64,000 bases of DNA from JAEUJM01 sp044221555 (GTDB lineage: Bacteria > Actinomycetota > Acidimicrobiia > Acidimicrobiales > DATDAH01), in NCBI GenBank assembly GCA_044221555.1, contig JBGAOY010000004.1:1-64000 (forward strand), read 5' to 3'. How positions within the stretch are numbered: the first letter of the stretch is position 1; every line of letters starts with the position of its first letter. The translations under genes were made by a program, and so were the position numbers. Positions 48,263-56,694 of the stretch are shown piece by piece. The notes beneath the pieces were generated by a model. That model was not told the origin of the DNA and did no database searches. It saw only the letters and a program-made list of their open reading frames with translations.

Positions 48263-49414
48263 ATGGAGGTCTTCCGCATCGCCGCCGTGCTGGCGGGTTC
48301 GGCACTGGTGGTGTGGACGCTCCTGTCGGCGGTGCGGGCGGTCATCCTGCCGAGGGGCGACGTGGTGCTGCTCACCCGAGTCGTCTTCGTGGCCCTGCGC
48401 TGGGTGTTCGACCGGATCACCGGACTGGCCCGCTCGTACGAGGCCCGCGACCGGGCCATGGCCATGTACGCGCCCATCGGCCTGCTGTTGCTCGCGGCCA
48501 GTTGGGTGACGCTGGTCATCGTCGGGTTCACCGTGGTGTTCTGGGGACTGGGTGTCGACCCGCTGCGCCAGGCCTTCGTCGAGAGCGGCTCGTCGCTGCT
48601 GACCCTGGGCTTCGTGAAGCCCGACGACATGCCCTCGACCATCGCCGCGTTCATCGAGGCGACGCTGGGGCTCGGGCTGATCGCCCTGCTCATCAGCTAC
48701 CTGCCGTCCATCTACTCGGCGTTCCAGCGTCGTGAGCAGGCGGTGGTGATGCTGGGCACCCGTGCCGGCGAGCCGCCCGATCCGGCGGTGATGATCATGC
48801 GGGCCCACAGCCTCGCTCGCCTCGACAGCCTCAACACGGTCTGGGTGCAGTGGGAAGCCCTGTTCGCCGACCTCGAGGAGACCCACACCTCGCAACCGTC
48901 GCTGCCGTTCTTCCGCTCACCGATCAGCGGCCGCTCGTGGGTGACGGCGTCGGGCGCGGTGCTCGACGGGGCTGCCCTGGTGCTTTCCGTCGTGAACACG
49001 CCCACCGACCCCCAGGCCGCCATGTGCCTGCGGTCCGGGTTCCTGTGCCTGCGTCGCATCGCGGACTACTTCCAGATCCCCTACGACCCCGACCCCGATC
49101 CCGACGACCCCATCTCGATCGATCGCTCCGAGTTCGACGCGGTCTACGAGCAGTTGGCGGGCTACGGCGTGCCCGTGCGCCGCGATCGTGAGAAGGCCTG
49201 GCGGGACTTCCAGGGGTGGCGGGTCAACTACGACCTCCCGCTGTTGGGCCTGGCCGCCCTGACCATGGCGCCCTACGCCAAGTGGTCGTCCGACCGATCG
49301 GTGAACCTCGGCCTCCCCACGGTGCGGGCCGCGCTCCGGCTGCGCTGGGCCGGCCGCGTGCGGGGCGCCGGCCGGCGTGCGGGCCCGACTGCCACCGATC
49401 CACCGTCCACCTGA
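48263..49414 (+). CDS. two-pore-domain K+ channel-like membrane protein
   Basis: Three hydrophobic segments (about residues 5-30, 72-100, 128-150) with ESGSSLLTLGFVKP between the last two, at the place and with the form of a K+-channel pore loop (TLGF instead of TVGYG). A soluble region from residue 155 ends in a basic tail. The family is annotated as ion-channel-like in actinobacteria; selectivity is untested and the altered filter makes K+ conduction doubtful. Divergent from the membrane-linked helicase with 285 bp between starts. Confidence 0.7.
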   Translation: MEVFRIAAVLAGSALVVWTLLSAVRAVILPRGDVVLLTRVVFVALRWVFDRITGLARSYEARDRAMAMYAPIGLLLLAASWVTLVIVGFTVVFWGLGVDPLRQAFVESGSSLLTLGFVKPDDMPSTIAAFIEATLGLGLIALLISYLPSIYSAFQRREQAVVMLGTRAGEPPDPAVMIMRAHSLARLDSLNTVWVQWEALFADLEETHTSQPSLPFFRSPISGRSWVTASGAVLDGAALVLSVVNTPTDPQAAMCLRSGFLCLRRIADYFQIPYDPDPDPDDPISIDRSEFDAVYEQLAGYGVPVRRDREKAWRDFQGWRVNYDLPLLGLAALTMAPYAKWSSDRSVNLGLPTVRAALRLRWAGRVRGAGRRAGPTATDPPST

Positions 49415-49478
49415 CCCCGAGCGGCCCCACGCCGGTCGAGTGGGTCTGACCCGCAGGTCGTGTGGGTAGAGGAGGCCG

Positions 49479-50834
49479 GTGTTCGAACCGGGGTCGCTGC
49501 TCGACGGGCGGTACCGGTTCATCGAGCGGCTCGGCGCCGGTGGCATGGCCGAGGTGTGGCTGGCCGAGGACATCCGCCTCGAACGTGAGGTCGCGGTCAA
49601 GGTGCTGCGCGAGCGTGATGAGGGACTTGCTCGCCGGCTGCGCCGTGAGAGCCGCGTGCTCGCCGGTCTGTCCCACCCGGCCGTCGTGGCCGTCCTCGAC
49701 GCCGGCGAGGTGGACGGCCGACCCTTCGTGGTGCTCGAACGGGTGCGCGGCGAGACGTTGGCCGAGCTGTTGCTGCGGGACGGTGCCTTGGCTCCCGGGC
49801 AGGTGGCGTCGCTGGGGGCCGAACTGGCCGACGGCCTGGCCCACGCCCACGCCCTGGGTGTCGTGCACCGTGACGTGAAGCCCTCGAACATCCTCGTCGA
49901 CGAGCACGGGCGAGCCCGCCTGGTGGACTTCGGCATCGCCCGCACCGACGACGCCACCCACCTCACGGGCACGGGCCTGTCGGTCGGCACCGCCGCCTAC
50001 CTGGCCCCCGAGCAGCTCGAGGCTCCCGATCAGGTGGGACCGCCCGCCGACGTCTACGCGCTGGGCCTGGTGCTGGCCGAGGCACTGTCGGGCCGGCGGG
50101 TGTTCCCGGGTCCCGCCCCGGCGGCCGCGCTCGCCCGTCTGCGCGCCGACCCACCGCTGCCCGTGGTCGGCGACGCCTGGTCGCACCTCCTGCACGTCAT
50201 GACCCGACGAGATCCCTCGTCCCGCCCGACCGCGTCCGCCGTCGCCGCGGCCGTGCCGCTCGCATCACCCGATGCGGCGGCCGATGCGGCGACGGAGGTG
50301 GCGGCGATCACGACGCCGGCCGTCTCGGACGGCGCCACGGAGACCGCGGCGTTCGCCACGACGGCGGCCGCCTCGGACGGCGCCACGGAGACCGCGGCGT
50401 TCGCCACGACGCCGGCCGCCTCGGATGGCGTTGCGGAGACCGCGGCGTTCGCCACGAGGCCGCTCGCGCCGACGCCCGGTGCCCACCGAGGGGGCCGAGC
50501 CGCTGCGGTCGACGTCAGGCACCACGACCGCCGCGTGCTCTGGCTGGCCACCGCGGCGGTGGTGGCGGTGCTGGGCCTCGGGATGGCGGTGGCCCTCGCG
50601 GCACGTGCCGGTGACGGGGGCGACCCGATCGACGACCGGTCCGTGCCGACGGTGGCCCCGCCCACCGTCGCGCCCACCCCGGTCACCGCCGCCCCGGTCG
50701 TCACCGCGGCCCCCGCCCCGACCACGGTCCTGCCGGCTCCCTCGTCGACCGTCACCGGCCCGGCGACGACCCGCCCCGGTCACGGCCCGAAGCCACCCAA
50801 GCCCCACGGCGGGGGCCACGGGCACGACCGCTGA
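49479..50834 (+). CDS. PknB-type serine/threonine protein kinase, membrane-anchored
   Basis: Complete Hanks kinase: GAGGMAEVWLA (P loop), VAVKVL (Lys), HRDVKPSNILVD (catalytic loop), VDFGIART (DFG), GTAAYLAPEQL (activation/P+1 loop), all within residues 1-270. A juxtamembrane segment contains a 16-residue repeat, three copies (DGATETAAFATTxAAS), followed by one helix (LWLATAAVVAVLGLGMAVAL, about residue 350) and a short Pro/Thr-rich outer tail without PASTA domains. GGAGG 4 nt before the GTG. It probably signals to or from the cell surface; substrates unknown. Confidence 0.92.
   Translation: MFEPGSLLDGRYRFIERLGAGGMAEVWLAEDIRLEREVAVKVLRERDEGLARRLRRESRVLAGLSHPAVVAVLDAGEVDGRPFVVLERVRGETLAELLLRDGALAPGQVASLGAELADGLAHAHALGVVHRDVKPSNILVDEHGRARLVDFGIARTDDATHLTGTGLSVGTAAYLAPEQLEAPDQVGPPADVYALGLVLAEALSGRRVFPGPAPAAALARLRADPPLPVVGDAWSHLLHVMTRRDPSSRPTASAVAAAVPLASPDAAADAATEVAAITTPAVSDGATETAAFATTAAASDGATETAAFATTPAASDGVAETAAFATRPLAPTPGAHRGGRAAAVDVRHHDRRVLWLATAAVVAVLGLGMAVALAARAGDGGDPIDDRSVPTVAPPTVAPTPVTAAPVVTAAPAPTTVLPAPSSTVTGPATTRPGHGPKPPKPHGGGHGHDR
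50319..50462. repeat. 3 x 48-bp tandem repeat within the kinase gene
   Basis: Three near-identical units at a 48-bp period encode the 16-residue repeats at about residues 281-328, each with two or three Thr in TETAAFAT. DNA-level identity suggests recent expansion. Confidence 0.85.
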
Positions 50835-50929
50835 TGGTCCGTGCCGTGTCCCGCGAGGGTCCGGTGCAGGCCGGCCCGACCGCGACCCCGACGGGCGGCA
50901 TGCCCAGAGAGCTGGTGCGGGCGAGGTAG

Positions 50930-51514
50930 CTACGACCTGGGGTGGCCGATGCGCACGGTCGGCGCGCCGGCGTCGCGGACGGCGGCCTCGACCTCGAAGT
51001 ACGTGCGGGTGGTGAAGCCGCACAGCCGGGCCACGAGGTTCGAAGGGATCGACTCGACCCGGGTGTTGTAGTCGCGGACGTTGCCGTTGAAGATGCGCCG
51101 CGCCGCCTGGATGCGGTTCTCGGTGATCACCAACTCGTCCTGGAGCTCGGCGAACCGGTGGCTGGCCAGGAGCTCGGGGTAGGCCTCGGTGACCGCCAGC
51201 AGGCTGCGTAGCGCACCCACCAGCACGTTCTCGTCGCTCGACTGGGACGCGGCGTTCCCGTCCGAGCGCATCGCCTGGGCCCGCGCCCGGGTCACCGCCT
51301 CGAACGTCCCCCGCTCGTGGGTGGCGTAGCCGGCCACCGTCTCGACCAGGTTCGGGATGAGGTCGTACCGGCGGCGGAGCTCGGTGTCGACGTTCGACCA
51401 GGAGTTGTCGATCAACTGGCCGTCGCGGATGAAGCGGTTGTACGACACCATCACCAGCGCGAGGAGGAGCAGCACCCCGCCCAGCACGACGTAGACCGGG
51501 CTCACGTCGCCCAC
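50930..51514 (-). CDS. lemA: LemA family protein
   Basis: A single N-terminal membrane helix (YVVLGGVLLLLALVMVSYN) is followed by the LemA helical domain with QLIDNSWSNVDTELRRRYDL and the paired NLVETVAGYATHERGTFEA block, and closing with ARRIFNGNVRDYNTRVESIP. Function of the family is poorly known; it is often linked to stress responses at the envelope. The gene directly upstream ends 7 nt before its start, so the two form an operon. Confidence 0.92.
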   Translation of the reverse strand: MGDVSPVYVVLGGVLLLLALVMVSYNRFIRDGQLIDNSWSNVDTELRRRYDLIPNLVETVAGYATHERGTFEAVTRARAQAMRSDGNAASQSSDENVLVGALRSLLAVTEAYPELLASHRFAELQDELVITENRIQAARRIFNGNVRDYNTRVESIPSNLVARLCGFTTRTYFEVEAAVRDAGAPTVRIGHPRS

Positions 51515-51521
51515 TTCTGGC

Positions 51522-52316
51522 TCACACCATGCCTCCGTCGAGCGAGGCCCGGGGGCCCTGGGGGTAGAGCTCCCACACCAGCGGCGGGATCACCGCCCGG
51601 AGCGCGTTGGACAGGTTCATCAGCCCGGGGAAGCCCCGCGGGGGCAGCTGGCCGGTGGACACGAGCACCCAGCGGCCTCGCACCTCCACCTGGAACTCGC
51701 CCTTGGTGGTCAGCAGGAAGTCGATCATCTGGGCATCGATGAAGGTCTGGGCGAAGTGGCGGTCCTCGCAGGTGATCCGGAACATGCGGTTGAACTCGCC
51801 CGACTCGAAGTCGATGTCGTCGCCCACGATCACGTTGATCAGGCGGGTGAGGCCCTTCTGGGGGGTGATCACCAGGTGGGGCCACACCGCGGGCACCTCG
51901 GTGAGCGCGCAGGTGAAGTGCCGGTACCGTCGGGTCGGCTGCTCCACCCGGCCCCCGCCGAGCAGCACACCGGTGAGGCCCAGGCCGGACGTGTCGAGGC
52001 CCGTGGTGCCGAGGCCGGAGGTGCCCACCCGCCCGTTGTTCGACTCCACGTAGTACGAGAAGTCGAAGGCCCGCACCGGGGCGCCGTCGGGGGCCCGTCC
52101 CCACATGGTGTTCGTCACCTCGTGGCCGTCGCCCTGACGGAACAGCTGGAACGGCACCCGGGCGCTGTCGAAGGCGTCGCCCTCGGAGAACGACAGGCCG
52201 GCGCGGCGGGCCACGCGGGGCAACTCCGCCTGCCGGTCGGCGTGGCGCTTCCACGCGGCCAAGCTGGCCAGCCCGAACACCATGACTGCGGCGAGCAGCA
52301 GGAACGGCAGCATCAT
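51522..52316 (-). CDS. membrane-anchored protein in operon with LemA
   Basis: An N-terminal helix (LPFLLLAAVMVFGLASLAAW) is followed by a beta-rich soluble domain with TNTMWGRAPDGAPVRAFDFSY and ITPQKGLTRLINVIVGDDIDF. LemA genes are often paired with DUF3137-type membrane proteins, and this could be a distant relative, but no motif confirms it. Start taken at the first of two Met codons in a row (52316). Confidence 0.65.
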   Translation of the reverse strand: MMLPFLLLAAVMVFGLASLAAWKRHADRQAELPRVARRAGLSFSEGDAFDSARVPFQLFRQGDGHEVTNTMWGRAPDGAPVRAFDFSYYVESNNGRVGTSGLGTTGLDTSGLGLTGVLLGGGRVEQPTRRYRHFTCALTEVPAVWPHLVITPQKGLTRLINVIVGDDIDFESGEFNRMFRITCEDRHFAQTFIDAQMIDFLLTTKGEFQVEVRGRWVLVSTGQLPPRGFPGLMNLSNALRAVIPPLVWELYPQGPRASLDGGMV

Positions 52317-52331
52317 CGCTCTATCGGCCGT

Positions 52332-52337
52332 TACCGT
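52332..52337 (+). promoter_or_regulatory. -10 element TACCGT, leaderless start of thioesterase
   Basis: Ends 7 nt before the GTG at 52345. Confidence 0.45.
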
Positions 52338-52344
52338 CGGCGGT

Positions 52345-53154
52345 GTGAGCCACCGATTCTCCGACGACACCGCGGTGACGCCTCGGGGCGACGGTCGCTT
52401 CAGCGCCCGGATCGACCCGGGGTGGTGGATCGAACGTGGGCCGAACGGCGGCTACGTCGCCGCCCTCATCCTGCGGGCCATGTCCACGGCGGTGGCCGAT
52501 CCGTCCCGACCCGCCCGGTCGCTCACGGTCCACTACCTGCGCCCCCCGCACGAGGGCGACGCGCAGGTCGACGTGGCCGTCGAGCGGTCGGGTCGCACGG
52601 TCTCGAACGTCACGGCACGACTCGAGCAGGACGGACGGCTGCTGGCGCTGGCCATGGCCGCCTTCGCCGACCCGCGCCCGGGCCCCGAATTCCACGACGC
52701 CCCGATGCCCGACGTGCCCGGCCCGGAGCAGTTGGCGCCGATGCCGGCGCCGCCGGTCACGATCCGGATGCGAGACCGCTACGACAGCCGCTTCGCGGTG
52801 GGATCGCCCCCGTTCGCAGGGTCGCTGGACGCGGTCTCGGGCGGATGGATCCGCCTGGCGCCCGACGAGTCGGCCGACGAGGTGGTCGACCAGCACGTGC
52901 TGGCCGCCTTCACCGACGCGTGGATCCCGCCGGTGTTCTCCAAGGTCACCGCACCGCTCGGCGTGCCGACCGTCGACCTCACCATCCACTTCCGCAACCC
53001 CGGCCACCCGGTGGCCGCGGCCGACTTCTGCCTCACCCGGTTCCACACCCGGGTGGCCGCCGAGGGCTTCGTCGAGGAGGACGGTGAGATCTGGGCCCCC
53101 GACGGCGTGCTGCTGGCCCAGTCCCGCCAGCTGGCCGCCATCCTCGCCCCCTGA
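52345..53154 (+). CDS. TesB-like double-hotdog acyl-CoA thioesterase
   Basis: Two hotdog halves: the first with PNGGYVAALILRAMSTAVA and HYLRPPHEGDAQVDVAVERS, the second with DAWIPPVFSKV and VDLTIHFRNPG. GWIRLAPDE marks the joint. At 269 residues it matches the actinobacterial 4HBT_3 type. Catalytic Asp/Thr/Gln are not certain by eye. Divergent from the LemA operon with 28 bp between the starts. Confidence 0.85.
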   Translation: MSHRFSDDTAVTPRGDGRFSARIDPGWWIERGPNGGYVAALILRAMSTAVADPSRPARSLTVHYLRPPHEGDAQVDVAVERSGRTVSNVTARLEQDGRLLALAMAAFADPRPGPEFHDAPMPDVPGPEQLAPMPAPPVTIRMRDRYDSRFAVGSPPFAGSLDAVSGGWIRLAPDESADEVVDQHVLAAFTDAWIPPVFSKVTAPLGVPTVDLTIHFRNPGHPVAAADFCLTRFHTRVAAEGFVEEDGEIWAPDGVLLAQSRQLAAILAP

Positions 53155-53170
53155 CGGCCCAGCTACCTCC

Positions 53171-53872
53171 TCAGCCTGGCGACTCGTAGGTCACGGTGAG
53201 GGCGGCGCTGGCGCTCGACAGCCGCGACACCGTGTCGATCACCGCCGCCCCGTTGGTCTCATCGGGCCCCAGGAAGTCCACCGCGGTGGCCGGGAGCGCG
53301 TAGACGGTGAACACGTAGGTGTGGCGCTGGCCGTCCGGCGGGCACGGTCCGCCGTAGGCGGCGTCGCCGAAGTCGTTCGGGTACTCGACCGCGCCGGCCG
53401 GCACCTGGTCGGGCCCCAGCGCGCCGACGGTCGGGTCGATGTCGATCACGGCCCAGTGGACGAAGTCCTGGGCGTCGGGGTCGGTGAGGGACAGGGCGAG
53501 CGACTCGGTACCGGTGGGCACCCCGTCGATCGAGAGCGGCGGCGAGACGTCGGCACCGTGGCAGGTGAAGCGGGTGGGGAGCGATCCGTTCACCTCGACC
53601 ACCGGGCTCTTCAGTGACAGGAACGGGCCCAGGCTGGTCGGTGGCACCGTGGTGGGCGGCGTGGTGGCGGTGAGCCCGGGGTCGGGTCGCGCCAGCTGAC
53701 GGCCGTCGGTGTGGCTGCACCCGGCCGCCATCAGGGCGGTCACGGCCACGGCCAGGGCCATGGCGGCGATCCCACGGCCGCCGCCGGCGACCGCGCCGGT
53801 GGTCCGGCGGGCTGCGGGTGTGGCGGCCCGCGAGCGGGCGCGGCGGCGGGAGGGAGCGGCGGGAGCGGGCAT
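53171..53872 (-). CDS. YbhB/PEBP (Raf-kinase-inhibitor-like) lipoprotein
   Basis: An Arg-rich N-terminus, a hydrophobic segment and the lipobox LMAAGC (Cys52) indicate a lipid-anchored protein. The PEBP fold follows: FTCHGADVSPPLSIDGVPTG, LTDPDAQDFVHWAVIDIDP, YPNDFGDAAYGGPCPPDGQ and HTYVFTVYALPATAVDF, including the ligand site D-P-D-A and GPCPP. Biochemical role unknown. Converges on the thioesterase with a 16-nt gap. Confidence 0.85.
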   Translation of the reverse strand: MPAPAAPSRRRARSRAATPAARRTTGAVAGGGRGIAAMALAVAVTALMAAGCSHTDGRQLARPDPGLTATTPPTTVPPTSLGPFLSLKSPVVEVNGSLPTRFTCHGADVSPPLSIDGVPTGTESLALSLTDPDAQDFVHWAVIDIDPTVGALGPDQVPAGAVEYPNDFGDAAYGGPCPPDGQRHTYVFTVYALPATAVDFLGPDETNGAAVIDTVSRLSSASAALTVTYESPG

Positions 53873-53925
53873 CGGCGGGCAAGTGTCGCAGGTGCGGCAG
53901 TGCAGGTGCACCAGACTGGCCCGCG

Positions 53926-55158
53926 ATGGCCCGTCGCGCTCGGCTCCCCAAGGGCCTCGCCGCCCTGTTCGGGGCGGACGTGGTCGTGGTCCGCCAGAGC
54001 CTCGTCGCGCTCGTGCTCAACACCAGCACCAGCCTGGTCGCCGGCGCCTTCCTGGGGTCGATCACCTCGACCTTCGAGGACCTCCCCGGACTCCTCGTCC
54101 TGGTGCCCGCCGCCATCGGCCTCCGCGGCAACATCTTCGGCGCGTTCGGCAACCGGATCAGCACGTCGATCCATGCCGGCGGGTTCCGGCTGTCGGTGCG
54201 GCGCGACACCGTCCTGGGCCAGAACGTGCTGGGGGCGGCGATCCTGACCGTCGGCATGTCGCTGCTGCTCGCCGTGTCGGCCAAGGTGATCGCCGTCGGC
54301 CTGTCGCTGGAGGGATCGATCCCCTTCACCGACCTGGCCCTGGTCTCGGTGGTCGGCGGGGTGCTCGGGTCGATCGTGGTGATGGCGGCGACGCTGGGCC
54401 TCGCCGGCGGCGCCGTGCGCTACGGGTGGGACCTGGACAACGTCACCGCGCCCCTCGTCTCGACGCTCGGCGACGTGTTGACCCTGCCGGCGCTCTTCCT
54501 GGCCACCGGCCTGCTGGGCTATGCGGTCCTCACCCCCACGCTCGGGGTCGTGGCCGTGGTCGTGGCCGCCGCCGTGCTGGTGCTCGGCTGGCGGGCCAAG
54601 CTCACCGACCTGCGGCGGATCGTGCGCGAGTCGGTGCCCGTGCTGTTGGTGGCCGGCTCGGTGAGCGCGATGGCCGGGGTGGCGCTCGAGAAGAGCTTCG
54701 ACTCGTTCTCCCGGTACCCCGCGCTGTTGATCCTGGTGCCGGCCCAGCTCAGCTCGGCCGGCGCGTTGGGCGGCATCCTGTCGGGTCGACTGTCCAGCAA
54801 GCTCCTCCTCGGCGTCGTCGATCCCACCCCGGCACCGAGCCGTGAGGCGCGCCGCGACATCTCGCTGGTGCTGATGCTGTCGCTGCCCGTGTACCTGTGC
54901 AACGCGCTCGGCGCCGAGCTCATCGGCGACGCGCTGGGCCAGGCCACCCCGGGCCTCGCGATGATGGTGTCGGCATCGCTGCTCGGCGGCGCCGCGGCCA
55001 TGGCCCTCGTGGTGCTCATCGCCTACTACGCCGCCATCGTGGCCGTCCGCACGGGCCTCGACCCCGACACCTACGGCATCCCGGTCGTGAGTTCGGCGGT
55101 CGACTTCGTCGGCGCCCTCGCCCTCGTCCTGGCCATCAGCGCACTGGGGATCGCCTGA
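53926..55158 (+). CDS. MgtE/SLC41-type divalent cation transporter
   Basis: Two copies of the MgtE transmembrane domain in tandem (residues about 10-190 and 215-405). Each has the P-A-x-x-G-x-x-G-N signature or its relative (LVPAAIGLRGNIFGAFGNRI; LVPAQLSSAGALGGILSGRL). No cytosolic N or CBS domain, as in SLC41-like and archaeal forms. Transports Mg2+ or another divalent ion by analogy. The next gene encodes a duplicated PhoU/TrkA-C protein, a pairing that suggests joint function. Confidence 0.85.
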   Translation: MARRARLPKGLAALFGADVVVVRQSLVALVLNTSTSLVAGAFLGSITSTFEDLPGLLVLVPAAIGLRGNIFGAFGNRISTSIHAGGFRLSVRRDTVLGQNVLGAAILTVGMSLLLAVSAKVIAVGLSLEGSIPFTDLALVSVVGGVLGSIVVMAATLGLAGGAVRYGWDLDNVTAPLVSTLGDVLTLPALFLATGLLGYAVLTPTLGVVAVVVAAAVLVLGWRAKLTDLRRIVRESVPVLLVAGSVSAMAGVALEKSFDSFSRYPALLILVPAQLSSAGALGGILSGRLSSKLLLGVVDPTPAPSREARRDISLVLMLSLPVYLCNALGAELIGDALGQATPGLAMMVSASLLGGAAAMALVVLIAYYAAIVAVRTGLDPDTYGIPVVSSAVDFVGALALVLAISALGIA

Positions 55159-55163
55159 TGGCA

Positions 55164-55382
55164 CGTGACATTGGCTCCTCCTTCGTCGGAGCGCCTTCGG
55201 CATCCGGTTCGCGCTCGTGGCGGCTTCGCTCCGCTCCGCCACGTGGCCGGCTCGGATCTGGCTCCTCCTCCGTCGGAGCGCCTTCGGCATCCGGTTCGCA
55301 TCCGCCGCGGCTTCGCTCCGCTCCACCGCCTGGCCCGCTCGGATCTGGCTCCTCCTCCGTCGGAGCGCCTTCGGCATCCGGC
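55164..55382. repeat. GGAG-rich repeat in a 2.4-unit, 87-bp tandem array
   Basis: Units begin at 55173, 55260 and 55347 (the last partial). The period of 87 is 29 codons, so the plus frame stays open. Each unit has GTCGGAGCGCCTTCGGCATC and ends with GGATCTGGCTCCTCCT. The first unit also matches the single copy at 45092 over about 80 bp. Confidence 0.92.
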
Positions 55383-55431
55383 TGCTCACGTTCTCCCCTC
55401 GATCGATCTACGCTCGAAAGGCACCAGCACC

Positions 55432-56661
55432 ATGGATGACCGCCCTCGAAATCTCCGCACCATGCTCTCGGAGGCCAAGGACACCTCCGAGCTGATGGTC
55501 GACCTCGCGTACGCGGCGCTGTACTTCGGCGACCCCGACATGGCCGACGAGGTGGCCGAGCTCGAGGAGCGCATGAGCGACCTCGTGCACGACATGCGGG
55601 CGGTGTGCATCATGGCCGTGCGCGCCCCGCGCGAGGCCGAGGCCATGTCGTCGGTGCTGCAGGTGGTCGACGCCATCGAGGGCATCGCCAACGGTGCGGT
55701 CGACATCGCCCGCATCGTCACCCACAACCTGGGCATCCCCCGCGAGCTGGTGGCCGACCTCTCCGTGGCCGAGGAGGTGTCGCACCGGGTGATGGTGCGT
55801 GAGGGCTCGCACATGGCCCACCGGCCGTTGTCCGCGCTGGAGCTGCCGGTGGCCACCGGCATGCGGGTGATGGCCATCCGCCGCGATCGGGACTGGAACA
55901 TCGACGTCGACGGCGACGACGTGCTGGTACCCGGCGACGTGCTGTTCCTCGAGGGGTCGCCCGCCGGCATCACCCGGTTGCGCGAGCTGGCCAACGCGCC
56001 CCTGTGGCAGCCCGCGGCCCCGCCCGAGGACGGCACCGTCGACGACCTCGACCGGGCCGTCGACGTGCTGGTGGAGATGAAGAACATCTCGGAGGTGGCC
56101 GTGGGCCTGGCCTACTCCGCGCTGGTGTTGCGCGACGCGGGCCTGGCGGCCGAGGTGCGCCACCTCGAGGACCGCCTCGACGAGATGAAGGACCGCCTCG
56201 AGCTGTGGGTGCTGCGGGCCGCGGCCGACGACATCGACCCGTCGCCGCTGCGGGGGCTCCTGCACCTCTCGCAGGCGGCCGAGTCGATCGGCGACGAGGC
56301 CCAGTCCATGGTGTGGATCATCGAGCAGGAAGAGGACGTCCACCCGATCCTCAACATCGCCCTCGGCGACTCGGACGAGGTGGTGATGCAGGTGCCGGTG
56401 GCCGCGGGCTCGATGGCCGACGGCTCGACCCTGTCGGCGCTGCGCCTCGACATCGAGCCCGGGTACCACGTGCTGGCCGTCCGCCGTGGGGGCCGCTACC
56501 TGTACCGCCCGCGGGGCCACATCCGCCTGGAGGCGGGCGATCAGCTCATCGCCGCGGGGCCCGACGAGGGCCGCTCGCACCTGGCCGAGCGCTGCGGCTG
56601 GCGCCTGCGCTTCGACGAGGACACCGGCGAGAGCGAGCTGATCCCCGCCGAGCGGGTGTAG
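55432..56661 (+). CDS. duplicated PhoU/TrkA-C protein
   Basis: Two PhoU-like helical modules (residues about 10-105 and 205-300) with TSELMVDLAYAALYFGD and ISEVAVGLAYSALVLRD alternate with two RCK C-terminal modules, each with a STLSALRLxxxxGxHVLAVRR-like block and a (V/A)GDxLxxxG motif. This is the regulatory subunit form that accompanies cation transporters. The ATG at 55432 is selected because conserved sequence starts there and AAAGG lies 8-12 nt before; the open frame further upstream is only the repeat array. Confidence 0.88.
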   Translation: MDDRPRNLRTMLSEAKDTSELMVDLAYAALYFGDPDMADEVAELEERMSDLVHDMRAVCIMAVRAPREAEAMSSVLQVVDAIEGIANGAVDIARIVTHNLGIPRELVADLSVAEEVSHRVMVREGSHMAHRPLSALELPVATGMRVMAIRRDRDWNIDVDGDDVLVPGDVLFLEGSPAGITRLRELANAPLWQPAAPPEDGTVDDLDRAVDVLVEMKNISEVAVGLAYSALVLRDAGLAAEVRHLEDRLDEMKDRLELWVLRAAADDIDPSPLRGLLHLSQAAESIGDEAQSMVWIIEQEEDVHPILNIALGDSDEVVMQVPVAAGSMADGSTLSALRLDIEPGYHVLAVRRGGRYLYRPRGHIRLEAGDQLIAAGPDEGRSHLAERCGWRLRFDEDTGESELIPAERV

Positions 56662-56694
56662 CCGTCGCCCTGGCGCCCACGACCGCGGTGCGTG

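Noticed and set aside
47978..48895. N-terminal extension of the helicase through the divergent channel gene
   Set aside because: The open frame continues upstream but its product lacks protein-like composition and would overlap the whole start of the channel gene. ATG at 47977 starts the conserved part.
45176..49414. Known anti-phage system
   Set aside because: Helicase plus channel resembles no named defence module I can identify, and no nuclease or sensor gene is present, so it is reported only as a hypothesis.
49479..49500. tRNA-like TTCGAA motif
   Set aside because: It lies within the kinase start and no cloverleaf arms can be formed around it; no tRNA was found in the window.
55164..55382. 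CRISPR array
   Set aside because: The 87-bp tandem units are repeats from end to end with no unique spacers, and no cas gene is nearby.
55165..55431. Longer PhoU/TrkA-C protein starting within the repeat
   Set aside because: The frame is open only because 87 is a multiple of three; the extra residues copy the repeat and are absent from the conserved domain.
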